Assembly (NCBI RefSeq): GCF_041021895.1
Contig: NZ_CP157428.1
Coordinates: forward strand, 992,001 to 1,056,000
DNA length: 64,000 nucleotides
Reading direction: 5' to 3'
Origin: Acinetobacter sp. XH1741
GTDB taxonomy: Bacteria > Pseudomonadota > Gammaproteobacteria > Pseudomonadales > Moraxellaceae
Shown here piece by piece: positions 46,111 to 56,123 of this stretch. The notes under the pieces are model-generated. The model made no database searches and was not told the DNA's origin. It saw nothing but the letters and a program-made list of their open reading frames with translations. How positions within the stretch are numbered: position 1 is the stretch's first letter; every line of letters starts with the position of its first letter. A program made the translations under genes and the position numbers.

Positions 46111-48090
46111 TTATTTCTTCACAACAGATGGTGCTACAGGATCTGCCGTAATATAACCAACCGCTGCTGCAAAGCGATCCTTGAAGTTTGTGCGAACAAG
46201 AGGGTCAAGAGTCGGTTTTACTTTATCGTGTAATGGAGATTCCCAGTCACCAGGGTGCTGGAAGTTACTCATAATGTAAGTCCAATCATTCACTGCATCT
46301 ACAGCATGTAAGCCTGTAGATTCCGCACCGGCAGGTGTTGATAAGATACGACTTAATTGTTTGGTATCTACGTTGTATGCCCATAAGAAGTTATTTACGT
46401 GCATACCACTGTCTTCACCAATAAACAGCGTACGTAAGTTTTCAGAGAACTTAAGGTTATCTGGGTTGGCAACTTTATCTGCATTTGCAGTATTACCCAA
46501 AGCATCGGCAGTTGCTAGGTCTTCACCTACTAAAGCTGCTGGTGGTTCCATATGAGTTGATACCCATTCACTGTTAATGAGCTGGCCGTTGTTATCAACT
46601 TGGCTGCCTTTTAACGTATGTGCATAAACTGCACCAGCTTTTGGACCTTGTACTTGAATATCAGTTGTTTTATCAACCATCGAAGACTGGATGTAAGACA
46701 TCGCAGAGTAAGCGATTTTGTCTTTGATATTTACAGTTGTGCCTTCCATCTTGGTAAAGCCCATACTTGCACCAACCAAGGCTGCATAACGATGCGTTTC
46801 TAAGAAAGCTGCTTCACGTTCTTTACCAGGTACAAGTTTTACCCAGTTATCTTTACCGCTATAACGGATTTTGGTATAGCTTGCATCTTTAGGATCAGAA
46901 GTTTTTACATCCATCAGGTCTGAAATCTTATATTGGTCAGCCCAACTTTTCACTTCAGCACTTGTTGCATGTCCAAGGTTAATCCAAGAAATATCACCCG
47001 CACCAGCACCTACGCCTGAGGTTTGTTTCCATTTAGCGACATATAATGTACCTGCAGATAAATCTTTTTCTTTATCTGCAACAAACATGAATAAACCACC
47101 ATTGGTTGCATCATCACCCATTAAAGCAGTGCGGTTATCTGGCATCACTTGAATAAGTTCGTGAGAGATACGACCTAAACAGTAATGTTTTTTGATTGAA
47201 CCCGTACCATCTGTATTTACAGTCACTTCTGGTAAATGACCGTAGTGGTAAGGATTACCTTTGGTACTGTCGCCGAATAAGTTTTTGCTAAATACTGGTA
47301 AGTAGCTTCCAGCAACATTGTTTGCGTCTGGTTCATATTCTTCACTCGACAGGTGAGTTCCCCATGGAGATAAACTTGCACCACAAGTGATCCATAGGCC
47401 GTTTACTTTAGAAGTATCGACATTATGGTATTTAATTAGCGTTAAATGACCAGTTTTAGGATCTTGGTCTAAAGTTAAAATTGCAATTGGTGATGGTAGT
47501 AAGCCATACATAGAAGCCAAGCTTTGGTCACGAGTCGTATATTCAAACTGAACTACGTGAAATACAGGGTTACCCGTAACACCTAAAGCTTGTTTGTCTG
47601 CATCGGTAAAGTCACGGCCTGTTGCTTGTTTAAAGCTAATTAAAGAGCTTCCATCTGGACAGTCAGAGAAGAATTGACGTTCTTGACCAGGTTTTGATTT
47701 ATCAATAATTGGCTGATTATTAATATCAACATAACCACCCGCTAAAATTTTCCCACCTTTACCGTCTGCAACAAGGTCACCTGTTGTAAAGAATGGCTTA
47801 TACGCTAATGTATAGTCAGTTTTTGAACCATCTTCCCAGTTAATTGAAAGAGTTGATCCAACCGTTGTGGTTGCCATTGCTGCTGGATTAGCTAAAGATG
47901 GTGCAGCCATTGAGGTAAAAGTCGCATTTTTAAAGTTTACTGTTGGAGTAACAACGTTTGAATCATTATTGCTGTCATTACAGCCTGCTAACGTTGCTGC
48001 CGTAGCCATCGCACCTAAAGGAAGAAAAGGAATCCCCGTAAACCATTTTAAAATATCGCGACGTGTTGGGTGGTTAGAAGCAGTTGTCAT
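46111..48090 (-). CDS. phoX: PhoX-type alkaline phosphatase, Tat-exported
   Basis: PhoX is a calcium/iron-dependent phosphatase that releases phosphate from organic esters outside the cytosol. The 659-residue protein has a twin-arginine signal (TRRDILKWF at residues 8-16, then a hydrophobic stretch). A cysteine in TLAGCNDS (residue 37) may act as a lipobox. PhoX blocks include TCGASLSPWGTHLSSEEYE and a C-terminal FIGEDSGMHVNNFLWAYN. A four-unit Pho-box-like promoter lies upstream, followed further upstream by tatABC on the same strand. Confidence 0.9.
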   Translation of the reverse strand: MTTASNHPTRRDILKWFTGIPFLPLGAMATAATLAGCNDSNNDSNVVTPTVNFKNATFTSMAAPSLANPAAMATTTVGSTLSINWEDGSKTDYTLAYKPFFTTGDLVADGKGGKILAGGYVDINNQPIIDKSKPGQERQFFSDCPDGSSLISFKQATGRDFTDADKQALGVTGNPVFHVVQFEYTTRDQSLASMYGLLPSPIAILTLDQDPKTGHLTLIKYHNVDTSKVNGLWITCGASLSPWGTHLSSEEYEPDANNVAGSYLPVFSKNLFGDSTKGNPYHYGHLPEVTVNTDGTGSIKKHYCLGRISHELIQVMPDNRTALMGDDATNGGLFMFVADKEKDLSAGTLYVAKWKQTSGVGAGAGDISWINLGHATSAEVKSWADQYKISDLMDVKTSDPKDASYTKIRYSGKDNWVKLVPGKEREAAFLETHRYAALVGASMGFTKMEGTTVNIKDKIAYSAMSYIQSSMVDKTTDIQVQGPKAGAVYAHTLKGSQVDNNGQLINSEWVSTHMEPPAALVGEDLATADALGNTANADKVANPDNLKFSENLRTLFIGEDSGMHVNNFLWAYNVDTKQLSRILSTPAGAESTGLHAVDAVNDWTYIMSNFQHPGDWESPLHDKVKPTLDPLVRTNFKDRFAAAVGYITADPVAPSVVKK

Positions 48091-48129
48091 AATAAATCCG
48101 TAACTTTTGTGTGTATATTTGTTGACTCG

Positions 48130-48185
48130 ATTCTATGGATTAGAAATGACACTTTTCTTACATTTTGAAGTCACTTTAAAGACAG
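48130..48185 (-). promoter_or_regulatory. PhoB-type promoter of phoX
   Basis: On the minus strand four heptamers lie at 11-bp steps: CTGTCTT, GTGACTT, ATGTAAG, GTGTCAT (48185 down to 48146), separated by A/T-rich 4-mers. The first and last match the Pho consensus CTGTCAT at 6 of 7. A -10 TAGAAT (48130-48135) follows 10 bp after the array, the spacing expected where PhoB replaces the -35. Confidence 0.7.
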
Positions 48186-48220
48186 TTTATGGGGTGTTTA
48201 ATTAAAAGGATGCTGAAAAT

Positions 48221-48252
48221 AAAAAGCCCAAATTTAAATATTTGGACTTTTT
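48221..48252 (-). terminator. terminator after tatC
   Basis: The stem AAAAAGTCCAAAT/ATTTGGGCTTTTT on the minus strand separates the tat operon from phoX. Confidence 0.8.
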
Positions 48253-48267
48253 AGAGAAAGATTTAAA

Positions 48268-49038
48268 TTATTCAGTAGAGTGGCTTTTTCTTTTTTCAAG
48301 AATTCTGCCGAAGAGTAGTCCTAATTCAAAAAGTAACCACATAGGAATAGCTAACATCACCATTGAAATTGCGTCAGGTGGGGTAATAAACATGGCTACA
48401 AAAAAACATCCCACAACAATAAAACGTCTTTTTTCAGCAAGGCTTTGGGTATTTACTACACCAATTAAAATGAGTAACAAGGTCGCGATAGGAATTTCAA
48501 AAGTCACGCCAAAAACTAAAAATAGCTTTAAACAGAAACTTAAGTAGCTATTAATATCAGTCATTGGTGCGACGGTTTCAGGTGAAACGCTAATAAAGAA
48601 ATGCAGTATCGCAGGCAGAGTAATATAATATGCAAACGCTACACCTGCATAAAATAGAACGATACTACCAATCAACAATGGAAGCGCTAAATGGCGTTCT
48701 TTTTGATAAAGTGCTGGGCGAACAAAAGACCATATTTCATAAAGAATAAATGGCATTGCAAGCACAAGTGCAACAAATAAATTGAGTTTAAATGGCGCCA
48801 TGAAGGTTGCTGTAACATCCGTTGCAATCATTGATGATGAAGCAGGAAGTTGTAACCTTAAAGGCTCAGATAATAATTGGTAAGTATTATTTCGAAAGGG
48901 TAGTAAACAAAAAAATAAGAATAATGTTACCCCTACAATCCTGAATAAATGGCGTCTTAAAACCACCAAATGATTCATGATTGGCATCTGGTCTAAGTTT
49001 TCTTGACTATTTACAGTGGTTGAAGGCAGTTGGTTCAT
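48268..49038 (-). CDS. tatC: Sec-independent translocase subunit TatC
   Basis: TatC binds the twin-arginine signal and forms the receptor with TatB. The 256-residue protein has six membrane helices and the N-terminal NHLVVLRRHLFR element. Later blocks include FMAPFKLNLFVALVLAMPFILYE split by its loop, and FGVTFEIPIATLLL. Its start overlaps the tatB stop by 4 bases, so the two are coupled. It is the last gene of the tat operon. Confidence 0.96.
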   Translation of the reverse strand: MNQLPSTTVNSQENLDQMPIMNHLVVLRRHLFRIVGVTLFLFFCLLPFRNNTYQLLSEPLRLQLPASSSMIATDVTATFMAPFKLNLFVALVLAMPFILYEIWSFVRPALYQKERHLALPLLIGSIVLFYAGVAFAYYITLPAILHFFISVSPETVAPMTDINSYLSFCLKLFLVFGVTFEIPIATLLLILIGVVNTQSLAEKRRFIVVGCFFVAMFITPPDAISMVMLAIPMWLLFELGLLFGRILEKRKSHSTE

Positions 49039-49469
49039 ACGGCAATCTTCAATTCAACCGGAGATGTTTCTGAGATATCAGCTGTAACCAAAGGCGTAAG
49101 CTTTTTAAGGTACGGCACTTTGTAATGATCTGATATAGGAATACATTTCCGAATAGGCTTTTGTGTTGTTTTTGGCGCTTCAGTGACTTCTTGGTGTTCT
49201 GAAAGCTGCTGTTTTTGTATTTCTTCAAGCTGTTGTTGTACTTTTCGCTCCAATGCTTCAATGCGGTTAAGTTCCTCTTGCATTTCTTTACGGAACTCAG
49301 AAAGACGCAGCTCTTGATCAATCTCGTTTTGCAGATTCGTAATATAGCGTTTTAGACGAACATACCAACGACCTGCAAAGCGTGCAGCCTCGGGAAGCTT
49401 ATCTGGACCTAAAACCAAAATTGCAATAATTGCAAAACAGAGTAGCTCTGTCATTCCTACATCAAGCAT
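49035..49469 (-). CDS. tatB: Sec-independent translocase subunit TatB
   Basis: TatB pairs with TatC in the signal-binding complex. The 144-residue protein has the N-terminal helix MLDVGMTELLCFAIIAILV, the hinge LGPDKLPEAARFAGRW and a charged amphipathic helix. A long glutamine/glutamate-rich coil and a Pro/Thr-rich tail follow. It is 11 bp after tatA and overlaps tatC. Confidence 0.94.
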   Translation of the reverse strand: MLDVGMTELLCFAIIAILVLGPDKLPEAARFAGRWYVRLKRYITNLQNEIDQELRLSEFRKEMQEELNRIEALERKVQQQLEEIQKQQLSEHQEVTEAPKTTQKPIRKCIPISDHYKVPYLKKLTPLVTADISETSPVELKIAV

Positions 49470-49480
49470 GGGACAAACCT

Positions 49481-49768
<288 letters not shown>

Positions 49769-49953
49769 TCATTTTTAAGACAATATTTATAAGTGGTAAG
49801 TTGTGATTAGATTTTTATAAAGATTTTTTTTGACCAATTTTTAAATTTTTATCTAACTTCATTTTTAGTCTAATTTACTTGAAAACGATCCTACATTTCA
49901 AAAATAAAAGGTGTAGCATAACAAGCTGGTTTTGATGAGCAAAAGGAGAGAGC

Positions 49954-50829
49954 GTGGCATTACTACTGCCGATATTGGCATTTATTACAGGACTTTTTCT
50001 TGCTCAGACCTCCATTGCAGAAACCGTAAAACCTATTCTTTCAGCTTGGCTTGCGCGGTTACTCATTCCGATTGTGATTATTTACAACATGGTCTTTTAT
50101 CAATCGGGAAGCTTGAGTTTAATGCTCTTTAGCTTTGGCTCTGCGTTTATTATTTTCTTTGCCTATTTAGTTCTATTTAAAGACCGTTTATTGGCGCTTT
50201 GCGTAAGTTATACCAATATTGGATGGCTAGGTTTTCCTTTTGCCATGGCTTTATTTGGCCCTAAAGCGACTGCTCCGATAGTTGCTTTATATATTGGGAT
50301 GTCGCTTTTTGGCAATGCTTGGGCTGTGACCGCTGTAACAACGGAACCGCAAAGCAAGCTCAACATATTAAAAAAGGTTTTAACTTCTCCACCTTGTATC
50401 TCGATATTCTGTGCTGTGGTGCTTAGACTTTTAGGTGCTCAACATATTGAACATCCTGCTATACACTGGATTTATGATGTTGCTAAATTTGCAATGACTT
50501 TTGCAGGTATGTGTGTACTCGGAATGTGGCTACGCCGTACCAGAGTTTATGCAAAAGATTTAATTTACAGTACAAAAGCTCAAGCTTTTAAGATCGCGTG
50601 TGGCTTGATTCTATGTGGATTAACTTATAGATTTTTACCCATTCCAAATATAAGCCAGCAAATAGGGGTAATGTTTTTAATGTTCTGCCTGCCGCCAGCA
50701 GCCAATATTGTCGCGTTAGAGACACATTATCAAGGAACAGGAAGATCTGCGGCTTATATCGCTTCAGGCACGATTGTGAGTTGTGTGTGTATTGCGATTT
50801 ATGCAGTGTTTTTGCACTTGTTCGTCTAA
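49954..50829 (+). CDS. AEC-family membrane transporter
   Basis: The 291-residue protein has about ten membrane helices with the two-fold pattern of auxin-efflux-carrier-type permeases. Bacterial members move malate, malonate or other organic acids. The GTG start at 49954 has AAGGAGAG 5 bases before it. No regulator or enzyme neighbour tells the substrate. The gap to the divergent tatA (254 bp) is AT-rich and holds the tat Pho-like box. Confidence 0.8.
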   Translation: MALLLPILAFITGLFLAQTSIAETVKPILSAWLARLLIPIVIIYNMVFYQSGSLSLMLFSFGSAFIIFFAYLVLFKDRLLALCVSYTNIGWLGFPFAMALFGPKATAPIVALYIGMSLFGNAWAVTAVTTEPQSKLNILKKVLTSPPCISIFCAVVLRLLGAQHIEHPAIHWIYDVAKFAMTFAGMCVLGMWLRRTRVYAKDLIYSTKAQAFKIACGLILCGLTYRFLPIPNISQQIGVMFLMFCLPPAANIVALETHYQGTGRSAAYIASGTIVSCVCIAIYAVFLHLFV

Positions 50830-50868
50830 TTAATTATTGAATTCTAAACATACACTTGCTTATGCGAA

Positions 50869-50936
50869 GGCGGCATGAATACCGCCAGTTAGACTGTGGC
50901 ACAGGGAAGTGCCATCAGTCTAACAAAAGATTTTTG
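50869..50936 (+). repeat. intergenic hairpin element, copy 3
   Basis: H1 is GGCGG/CCGCC with loop CATGAATA (50869-50886). H2 is a 15-bp stem with one bulged T and loop AGGGAA (50888-50924). The linker AACAAAAGATTTTTGCTTAC matches that of the copy at 16312-16435 at all but one position. The third hairpin is missing because rdgB ends here, and the CTTAC of the linker contains the rdgB stop codon. Five H2 base pairs differ from copy 2 by compensatory changes. Confidence 0.75.
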
Positions 50937-50937
50937 C

Positions 50938-51564
50938 TTACTTCTGCAAACTTTCTCTAAATAACTGCATCGCGTGTCCACGATGACTAATCTTATTTTT
51001 GTCTTCTTTAGAAAGTTCAGCACTAGACACTTGTAGCTCAGGCAACCAGAACAGTGGGTCATAGCCAAAACCATTTTCACCGCGCGCAGCTTCTAAAATT
51101 TCGCCGTGCCAGATACCTTGGAAAATTTGTGGTAATGGATCTTCAGCATGAGTCACTAAAGCAAGTACGCATACAAACATACCTTCAATCACTTCACCAT
51201 TTTTACGGTAAGGTAAAAGATCATTTAATAATTTTGCATTATTCGCTGCATCATCACCATGTTCTCCAGCATAACGTGCCGAATAAATACCAGGTGCGCC
51301 GCCTAATACAGGGACACAAATGCCTGAGTCGTCAGCCATCGCAGGTTTACCTGAAATTTTAGAGGCATGACGCGCTTTAATAATGGCATTTTCAATAAAG
51401 CTTAAGCCGTCTTCAATAGCATCTGGAATATTAAGGCGACCTTGAGGAATAATTTCTACAGGTAACTTGAGCTGTTCAAAAAGTTTTTCAAACTCTGCGA
51501 CTTTACCTTTGTTATTGCTGGCAAGAACTAAACTGCCCTGATCAAACCAATGTGGGGTAGACAT
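50938..51564 (-). CDS. rdgB: XTP/dITP diphosphatase
   Basis: RdgB removes non-canonical purine nucleotides (dITP, XTP) from the pool. The 208-residue protein has the family start LVLASNNKGKVAEFEKLF and the MADDSGICVPVLGGAPGIYSAR block. ENGFGYDPLFWLPE and SHRGHAM lie at the C-terminus. Eight codons upstream are also open; the ATG at 51564 is the better start. The stop codon is shared with the end of the repeat element. Confidence 0.96.
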   Translation of the reverse strand: MSTPHWFDQGSLVLASNNKGKVAEFEKLFEQLKLPVEIIPQGRLNIPDAIEDGLSFIENAIIKARHASKISGKPAMADDSGICVPVLGGAPGIYSARYAGEHGDDAANNAKLLNDLLPYRKNGEVIEGMFVCVLALVTHAEDPLPQIFQGIWHGEILEAARGENGFGYDPLFWLPELQVSSAELSKEDKNKISHRGHAMQLFRESLQK

Positions 51565-51670
51565 AATAAAACCAAACTTTATAACCAATATTGAACGTGA
51601 GTTATGTTACGTGTTTTTTGGAAGGGGATATAGAGGGAAATAAATAGAATATAAAAAGGGATATCTAAAC

Positions 51671-51705
51671 TAAAGCCACCTTGTAGAGCATACAAGGTGG
51701 CTTTA
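51671..51705 (-). terminator. hairpin downstream of the sel1 gene
   Basis: A perfect 15-bp inverted repeat (TAAAGCCACCTTGTA and its complement) has loop GAGCA. The T-run is weak, but the position fits the end of the metX-metW-sel1 transcript. Confidence 0.7.
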
Positions 51706-51737
51706 GTCGAGTAAGCATGTTTACGGATGAACCGTTA

Positions 51738-52325
51738 TTATTGTGCTTGAATCCATTTGTCTGCACGGTCACGTGCTGTACGAATTTGTTCTTGAGTTAA
51801 GTTTGCTGCAAGCGCAGTTTTCTTACCTTCAGATAGGCTGATTACTTTATTGTCGAGCATGCCATCACGAGTTGAAAGCTCATACCACTGGTAAGCACCA
51901 ACGTAGTTTTTCTTTTGCTCTTCCATCATCGCGAGATTATAGCTTGCACGGTTATCACCATTGCTTGCCGCTTTTTCGAAATATTTACGAGCCATAGACT
52001 CATCTTTCTTAACGCCAATACCATCAGCGTACATACGGCCCACATTTAACTGGGCTGGTGATAGACCTTGGTCAGCAGCAGCTTTAAACCAAGTAAATGC
52101 TTGTTTATCATCTTTTGCTACATCTTTACCGTGTTGGTAACGTGTACCAAGATAAAACTGTGCGCCAGCTTGGCCAGCTTGAGCCGCTTTTTGAAGGTCA
52201 TGAACCCCCATTGTAGAAAAGCGCGCAGCCTGGCTCGCAACCGATTGTGGCTGGGCGATATAATCTGCATGAGCCTGCATACTTAGCAGTCCTGCAATTA
52301 GTGTGCTAAATAATGTCTTTTTCAT
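51738..52325 (-). CDS. secreted Sel1-repeat protein
   Basis: The 195-residue protein has a signal peptide (MKKTLFSTLIAGLLSMQAHA) and three to four Sel1-type helical repeats. Examples are AGAQFYLGTRYQHGKDVAKD and PAQLNVGRMYADGIGVKKDE. It should be periplasmic and act as a protein-interaction scaffold. Its start overlaps the metW stop by 4 bases, so it is translated with metX-metW, though nothing in it suggests a methionine role. No partner is known. Confidence 0.85.
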   Translation of the reverse strand: MKKTLFSTLIAGLLSMQAHADYIAQPQSVASQAARFSTMGVHDLQKAAQAGQAGAQFYLGTRYQHGKDVAKDDKQAFTWFKAAADQGLSPAQLNVGRMYADGIGVKKDESMARKYFEKAASNGDNRASYNLAMMEEQKKNYVGAYQWYELSTRDGMLDNKVISLSEGKKTALAANLTQEQIRTARDRADKWIQAQ

Positions 52326-52915
52326 AGTGCACTCACTCGATAAATAGCGACTTCACCAAACAAATTCGGAACATGTTTGCTTAACAGGCTTCCCTGCTGG
52401 TTTCCATTGACGGCGAGTCGATTAATAATTTGTATTTGATTTTCCGCACACAGTGCTTCGAAATCTTTAAACGTACATAAATGAATGTTGGGGGTGTTAT
52501 ACCACATATATGGTAGAGCATCCGATACAGGCATCATTCCTTTTAATGCTAGAAAAGAGCGAGTCTTCCAGTGTGCAAAGTTCGGAAAAGTAATAATAGC
52601 CTGTTTACCTACACGCACCATGTCTCTTAATAAAACATCGGGTGCATCTACGGCTTGCAACGCCTGTGCCATGACCACATAGTCAAAAGACTGGTCAGCA
52701 AAACGACTCAAACCGAGATTCAAATCTTGTTGAATAATATTTAACCCGCGACTGACGGCAATTGCAATCTTTTCTTGATCAATTTCTAAACCATAAGCAC
52801 GAATTTGATGCTTTTGGCTCATATGAGCGAGTAATTCGCCGTCACCACACCCTAAATCGAGTACGCTTGAGCCAGGTTTAATCCACTTTTCTGCCAGTTG
52901 TTGATCAATACGCAT
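52322..52915 (-). CDS. metW: methionine biosynthesis protein MetW
   Basis: The 197-residue protein is a class I methyltransferase-like fold with the SAM motif VLDLGCGDGELLAHM near residue 20. It is a regular partner of MetX in proteobacteria, where it supports acyltransferase function. Its start overlaps the metX stop by one base (TAATG), and its stop overlaps the sel1 start. Confidence 0.93.
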   Translation of the reverse strand: MRIDQQLAEKWIKPGSSVLDLGCGDGELLAHMSQKHQIRAYGLEIDQEKIAIAVSRGLNIIQQDLNLGLSRFADQSFDYVVMAQALQAVDAPDVLLRDMVRVGKQAIITFPNFAHWKTRSFLALKGMMPVSDALPYMWYNTPNIHLCTFKDFEALCAENQIQIINRLAVNGNQQGSLLSKHVPNLFGEVAIYRVSAL

Positions 52916-54075
52916 TAGCTTGCCTCCAGTGATGTCGATTTTAAATGTTCTTCACCGCCTAAGAAAGCGCGCAGTGTTTTGACATACAGTGGAATCGGGA
53001 ATAAAAATGAATCATGACCTTGTTCAGCATCAATATCGAGATAACTGACAGGCTTATGGTTGGTTATGAGTGCATCTACAATTTCTTGTGAACGACTTGG
53101 GGCAAAACGCCAGTCAGTTGTGAAAGAGACAATCAAGAACTGGCATTTAGTTTTACCCATTGCTTCAGTTAACGAATGGCCGTATTCACGTGATGGGTCA
53201 AAATAATCCAAAGCTTTGGTCATAATGAGATAAGTGTTGGCATCAAAGTTACGGCTGAACTGTTCACCTTGATAACGAAGATAGCTTTCGACCTGAAACT
53301 CGACATCAAAACCATACATAAATTTGCCGGATTTTAAATCACGACCAAATTTTTGCTTCATGGCTTCTTCAGAAAGATAAGTGATATGGCCGACCATTCT
53401 AGCCAAAATTAGACCACGCTTCGGATAACTATCATTTTCTAAATAACGGCCATGATGGAAATCTGGGTCAGACAAGATTGACTGACGTGCCACCTCATTA
53501 AAAGCAATATTCTGTGCTGAAAGTTTTGGTGCGCTGGCAATAACAACACATTTTTGTAAGCGGTCAGGATAGTCTACCGACCATTGTAGTGCTTGCATGC
53601 CCCCTAATGATCCGCCAACCACCGCATACCAGACATCTATACCTAAACGGTCAGAAAGCATGGCTTGAGTTTTTACCCAGTCGCGTACTGTCACTAATGG
53701 GAAATCTGGTCCATACGGGCGATTGTCATTTTCAGGATTTGGTGATGTTGGCCCAGTTGAACCGCTACATCCACCAATATTATTGAGCGAAACTACAAAA
53801 AACTTATTCGTGTCGATTGCCTTACCCGGGCCAATACAGCTATCCCACCATCCAGCTTTTTTATCATCTTCGTGGTGATAACCTGCCGCATGATGATGTC
53901 CAGAAAGGGCATGACAGATTAAAATAGCATTTGATTTATCTGCATTTAAAGCACCGTAAGTTTCGACCATTAGTTCAAAACGTGGTAAAACACGATCACA
54001 TTCAAGGTGTAATGGTTCGTCAAATTGGAACTTTTGCGGAGTGACTAACCCCACTGAATCAGCTGGAAAAGACAC
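52915..54075 (-). CDS. metX: homoserine O-acyltransferase MetX (probable succinyltransferase)
   Basis: MetX acylates homoserine to start methionine synthesis. The 386-residue alpha/beta hydrolase has the nucleophile in [14 protein letters not shown], and [16 protein letters not shown]. Catalytic Asp and His come near the end ([11 protein letters not shown]). Acinetobacter MetX is known to use succinyl-CoA despite the family's usual acetyl donor. The frame is open 23 codons upstream, but that part overlaps the leuA terminator, so I choose the GTG at 54075. Confidence 0.93.
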   Translation of the reverse strand: MSFPADSVGLVTPQKFQFDEPLHLECDRVLPRFELMVETYGALNADKSNAILICHALSGHHHAAGYHHEDDKKAGWWDSCIGPGKAIDTNKFFVVSLNNIGGCSGSTGPTSPNPENDNRPYGPDFPLVTVRDWVKTQAMLSDRLGIDVWYAVVGGSLGGMQALQWSVDYPDRLQKCVVIASAPKLSAQNIAFNEVARQSILSDPDFHHGRYLENDSYPKRGLILARMVGHITYLSEEAMKQKFGRDLKSGKFMYGFDVEFQVESYLRYQGEQFSRNFDANTYLIMTKALDYFDPSREYGHSLTEAMGKTKCQFLIVSFTTDWRFAPSRSQEIVDALITNHKPVSYLDIDAEQGHDSFLFPIPLYVKTLRAFLGGEEHLKSTSLEAS

Positions 54076-54107
54076 GGGAACATTTCGCCTTTTAAATCTT
54101 TCAGGAA

Positions 54108-54140
54108 TAAAAAGAAAGGATACCAAGCTAGGTATCCTTT
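54108..54140 (-). terminator. terminator after leuA
   Basis: On the minus strand AAAGGATACC/GGTATCCTTT with a 6-base loop is followed by a T-run. It separates leuA from metX. Confidence 0.85.
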
Positions 54141-54158
54141 CCAAAGTCTTTTTTTAAA

Positions 54159-55856
54159 TTAAACAGCAGCGGCAACAACCTGATCTGTACTTAAAACACC
54201 TTGATCAATCAAACGGTTGGTACATGCAATAATTGCTTCAATCGATGAGGTGACAGTGTTGTCATGAACACCTGCACCAAATGAACCTCTACCTGTACCT
54301 TTCACTTGAAGTTCAATTAAGGTCAAGGCTTTGGCATTTGCACCTGAACTAATACTGCGTTCTTCATAGTTCAATACATCAATTGGTAATTGAAGTGCAT
54401 TTAAGAATGCAGAGATTGGTCCGTTACCTTCACCACGTAATTGTTGTGTTTCACCTTCGACATCAACATCAAGCTCGATGATTTGAGTACCATTAATGTC
54501 AGATAACTTATAGTGTTTGACTGTGTAATGGTGATTTTTTACATCAACATACGTGTCTTTAAATAAGGTCCAGATTTCTTTGGCATTAATTTCAGTACCG
54601 TTCTCATCAGCATATTGCTGAACAACTTGACTGAATTCGATTTGTAAACGACGCGGCAACACCACGTTGTAGTTCGATTCCAATAAGTACGCAATACCGC
54701 CTTTACCAGACTGGCTGTTTACACGAATTACAGCATCGTAGTCGCGGCCCAAATCTTTCGGGTCAATTGGTAAGTAAGGCATATCCCAGATTTCTTCGTT
54801 TTTCTGGTACTCGAAGCCTTTTTTGATTGCATCCTGATGTGAACCAGAGAATGCAGTAAATACCAAGTCACCTGCATATGGGTGGCGAGGGTGTACAGGT
54901 AATCCCGTACATTCTTCAACTGTTGCAATCACTTCATTAATGTTAGAAAAATCTAACTCTGGCGCTACACCCTGGGTGTACATGTTCAATGCAATGGCTG
55001 CAACGTCAACGTTACCAGTACGTTCGCCGTTACCGAACACACAGCCTTCGACACGGTCAGCACCCGCCATAATTGCAAGTTCTGATGCTGCAATACCACA
55101 GCCGCGGTCATTGTGGCAGTGAACAGAAATAATCACACCATCACGACGTGCCAAATTACGATGCATCCATTCGATTTGGTCTGCATAAACATTTGGCGTA
55201 GATACTTCAACAGTCGCAGGTAAGTTTAAAATTACTTTATGGTCTGGACGGGCATCCCAAATTTCTGTGACGGCATCACAGACATCTTTAGCAACTTCTA
55301 ATTCGGTTGCAGAGAAACATTCTGGGCTGTATTGGAAAATCCAGTCTGTTTGAGGATATTGCGCAGCATATTCTTTCACTTTCTGAGCTGCATTAATTGC
55401 TAATTGTTTTGCACCATTTACATCTACATTCAACACTTTCTGACGGAACGTTGGAGAGTTAGAGTTATAAATATGCACAATTGCACGCTTAGCACCGACT
55501 AAAGATTCAAACGTACGCTCAATTAAATGGTCACGTGCCTGAACCAAAACTTCAATGTATACATCATCAGGAATATGATTTTCTTCGATCAACATACGAG
55601 TAAAATCGAAGTCGATTTGAGATGCAGAAGGGAAGCCGATTTCAATATGTTTAAAACCGATTTTTACAAGCATTTTGAACATTTTGAATTTTTGTTCCAT
55701 GTTCATCGGTTCAAAAATTGCTTGGTTACCGTCACGTAAATCCGTACTCATCCAAATTGGCGCTTTTGTAATTTCGTTATTTGGCCATTGGCGATCTGGT
55801 AAATCGACTCGCTGGTACATACGGCGGTATTTTTTGCTAGGGTCAGCCAACATCAT
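54159..55856 (-). CDS. leuA: 2-isopropylmalate synthase (long form)
   Basis: LeuA condenses 2-oxoisovalerate with acetyl-CoA, the first step of leucine synthesis, and is feedback-inhibited by leucine. The 565-residue protein has the catalytic motif [12 protein letters not shown], the metal-binding [15 protein letters not shown] and a C-terminal LeuA allosteric domain (from about 430). The frame is open 18 codons upstream. The first ATG of a pair at 55856 has AAGGAG 7 bases before it. A leucine-rich leader peptide lies 139 bp upstream. The gene is far from leuCDB. Confidence 0.96.
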   Translation of the reverse strand: MMLADPSKKYRRMYQRVDLPDRQWPNNEITKAPIWMSTDLRDGNQAIFEPMNMEQKFKMFKMLVKIGFKHIEIGFPSASQIDFDFTRMLIEENHIPDDVYIEVLVQARDHLIERTFESLVGAKRAIVHIYNSNSPTFRQKVLNVDVNGAKQLAINAAQKVKEYAAQYPQTDWIFQYSPECFSATELEVAKDVCDAVTEIWDARPDHKVILNLPATVEVSTPNVYADQIEWMHRNLARRDGVIISVHCHNDRGCGIAASELAIMAGADRVEGCVFGNGERTGNVDVAAIALNMYTQGVAPELDFSNINEVIATVEECTGLPVHPRHPYAGDLVFTAFSGSHQDAIKKGFEYQKNEEIWDMPYLPIDPKDLGRDYDAVIRVNSQSGKGGIAYLLESNYNVVLPRRLQIEFSQVVQQYADENGTEINAKEIWTLFKDTYVDVKNHHYTVKHYKLSDINGTQIIELDVDVEGETQQLRGEGNGPISAFLNALQLPIDVLNYEERSISSGANAKALTLIELQVKGTGRGSFGAGVHDNTVTSSIEAIIACTNRLIDQGVLSTDQVVAAAV

Positions 55857-55994
55857 GAGAAAACTCCTTATCTCGTAGCACGGTTGCTCTAGGTATGGTG
55901 TGAAAGGCAACGTTCTACAGTTATATATGGTATCTAATACAGAAAAATTAAAGGGAATTTGAAATGGTCTGCTTTAAAATATGCAGACAAAAAT

Positions 55995-56078
55995 TTATAC
56001 GCGCGCGAGGCGCAGCATCAGGAGTTCGAGATGATGTCTTGCTTGAGTAGGCTGGGCAAACAAGTGATTCGTTTTCAT
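55995..56078 (-). CDS. leucine leader peptide upstream of leuA
   Basis: A 27-codon frame on the minus strand encodes MKTNHLFAQPTQARHH followed by LELLMLRLARV. It has six leucine codons, five of them within the last eleven residues. This fits ribosome-stalling control of leuA by charged leucine tRNA. The ribosome site is weak. A short hairpin (GTCTGC/GCAGAC, 55967-55988) follows the stop but has no direct T-run, so the termination step is unclear; Rho or a longer alternative fold may act. Confidence 0.7.
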   Translation of the reverse strand: MKTNHLFAQPTQARHHLELLMLRLARV

Positions 56079-56123
56079 CTATAGACCATGTAATAGTAAG
56101 TTTGGTGGTTTGCTAATATGCTT

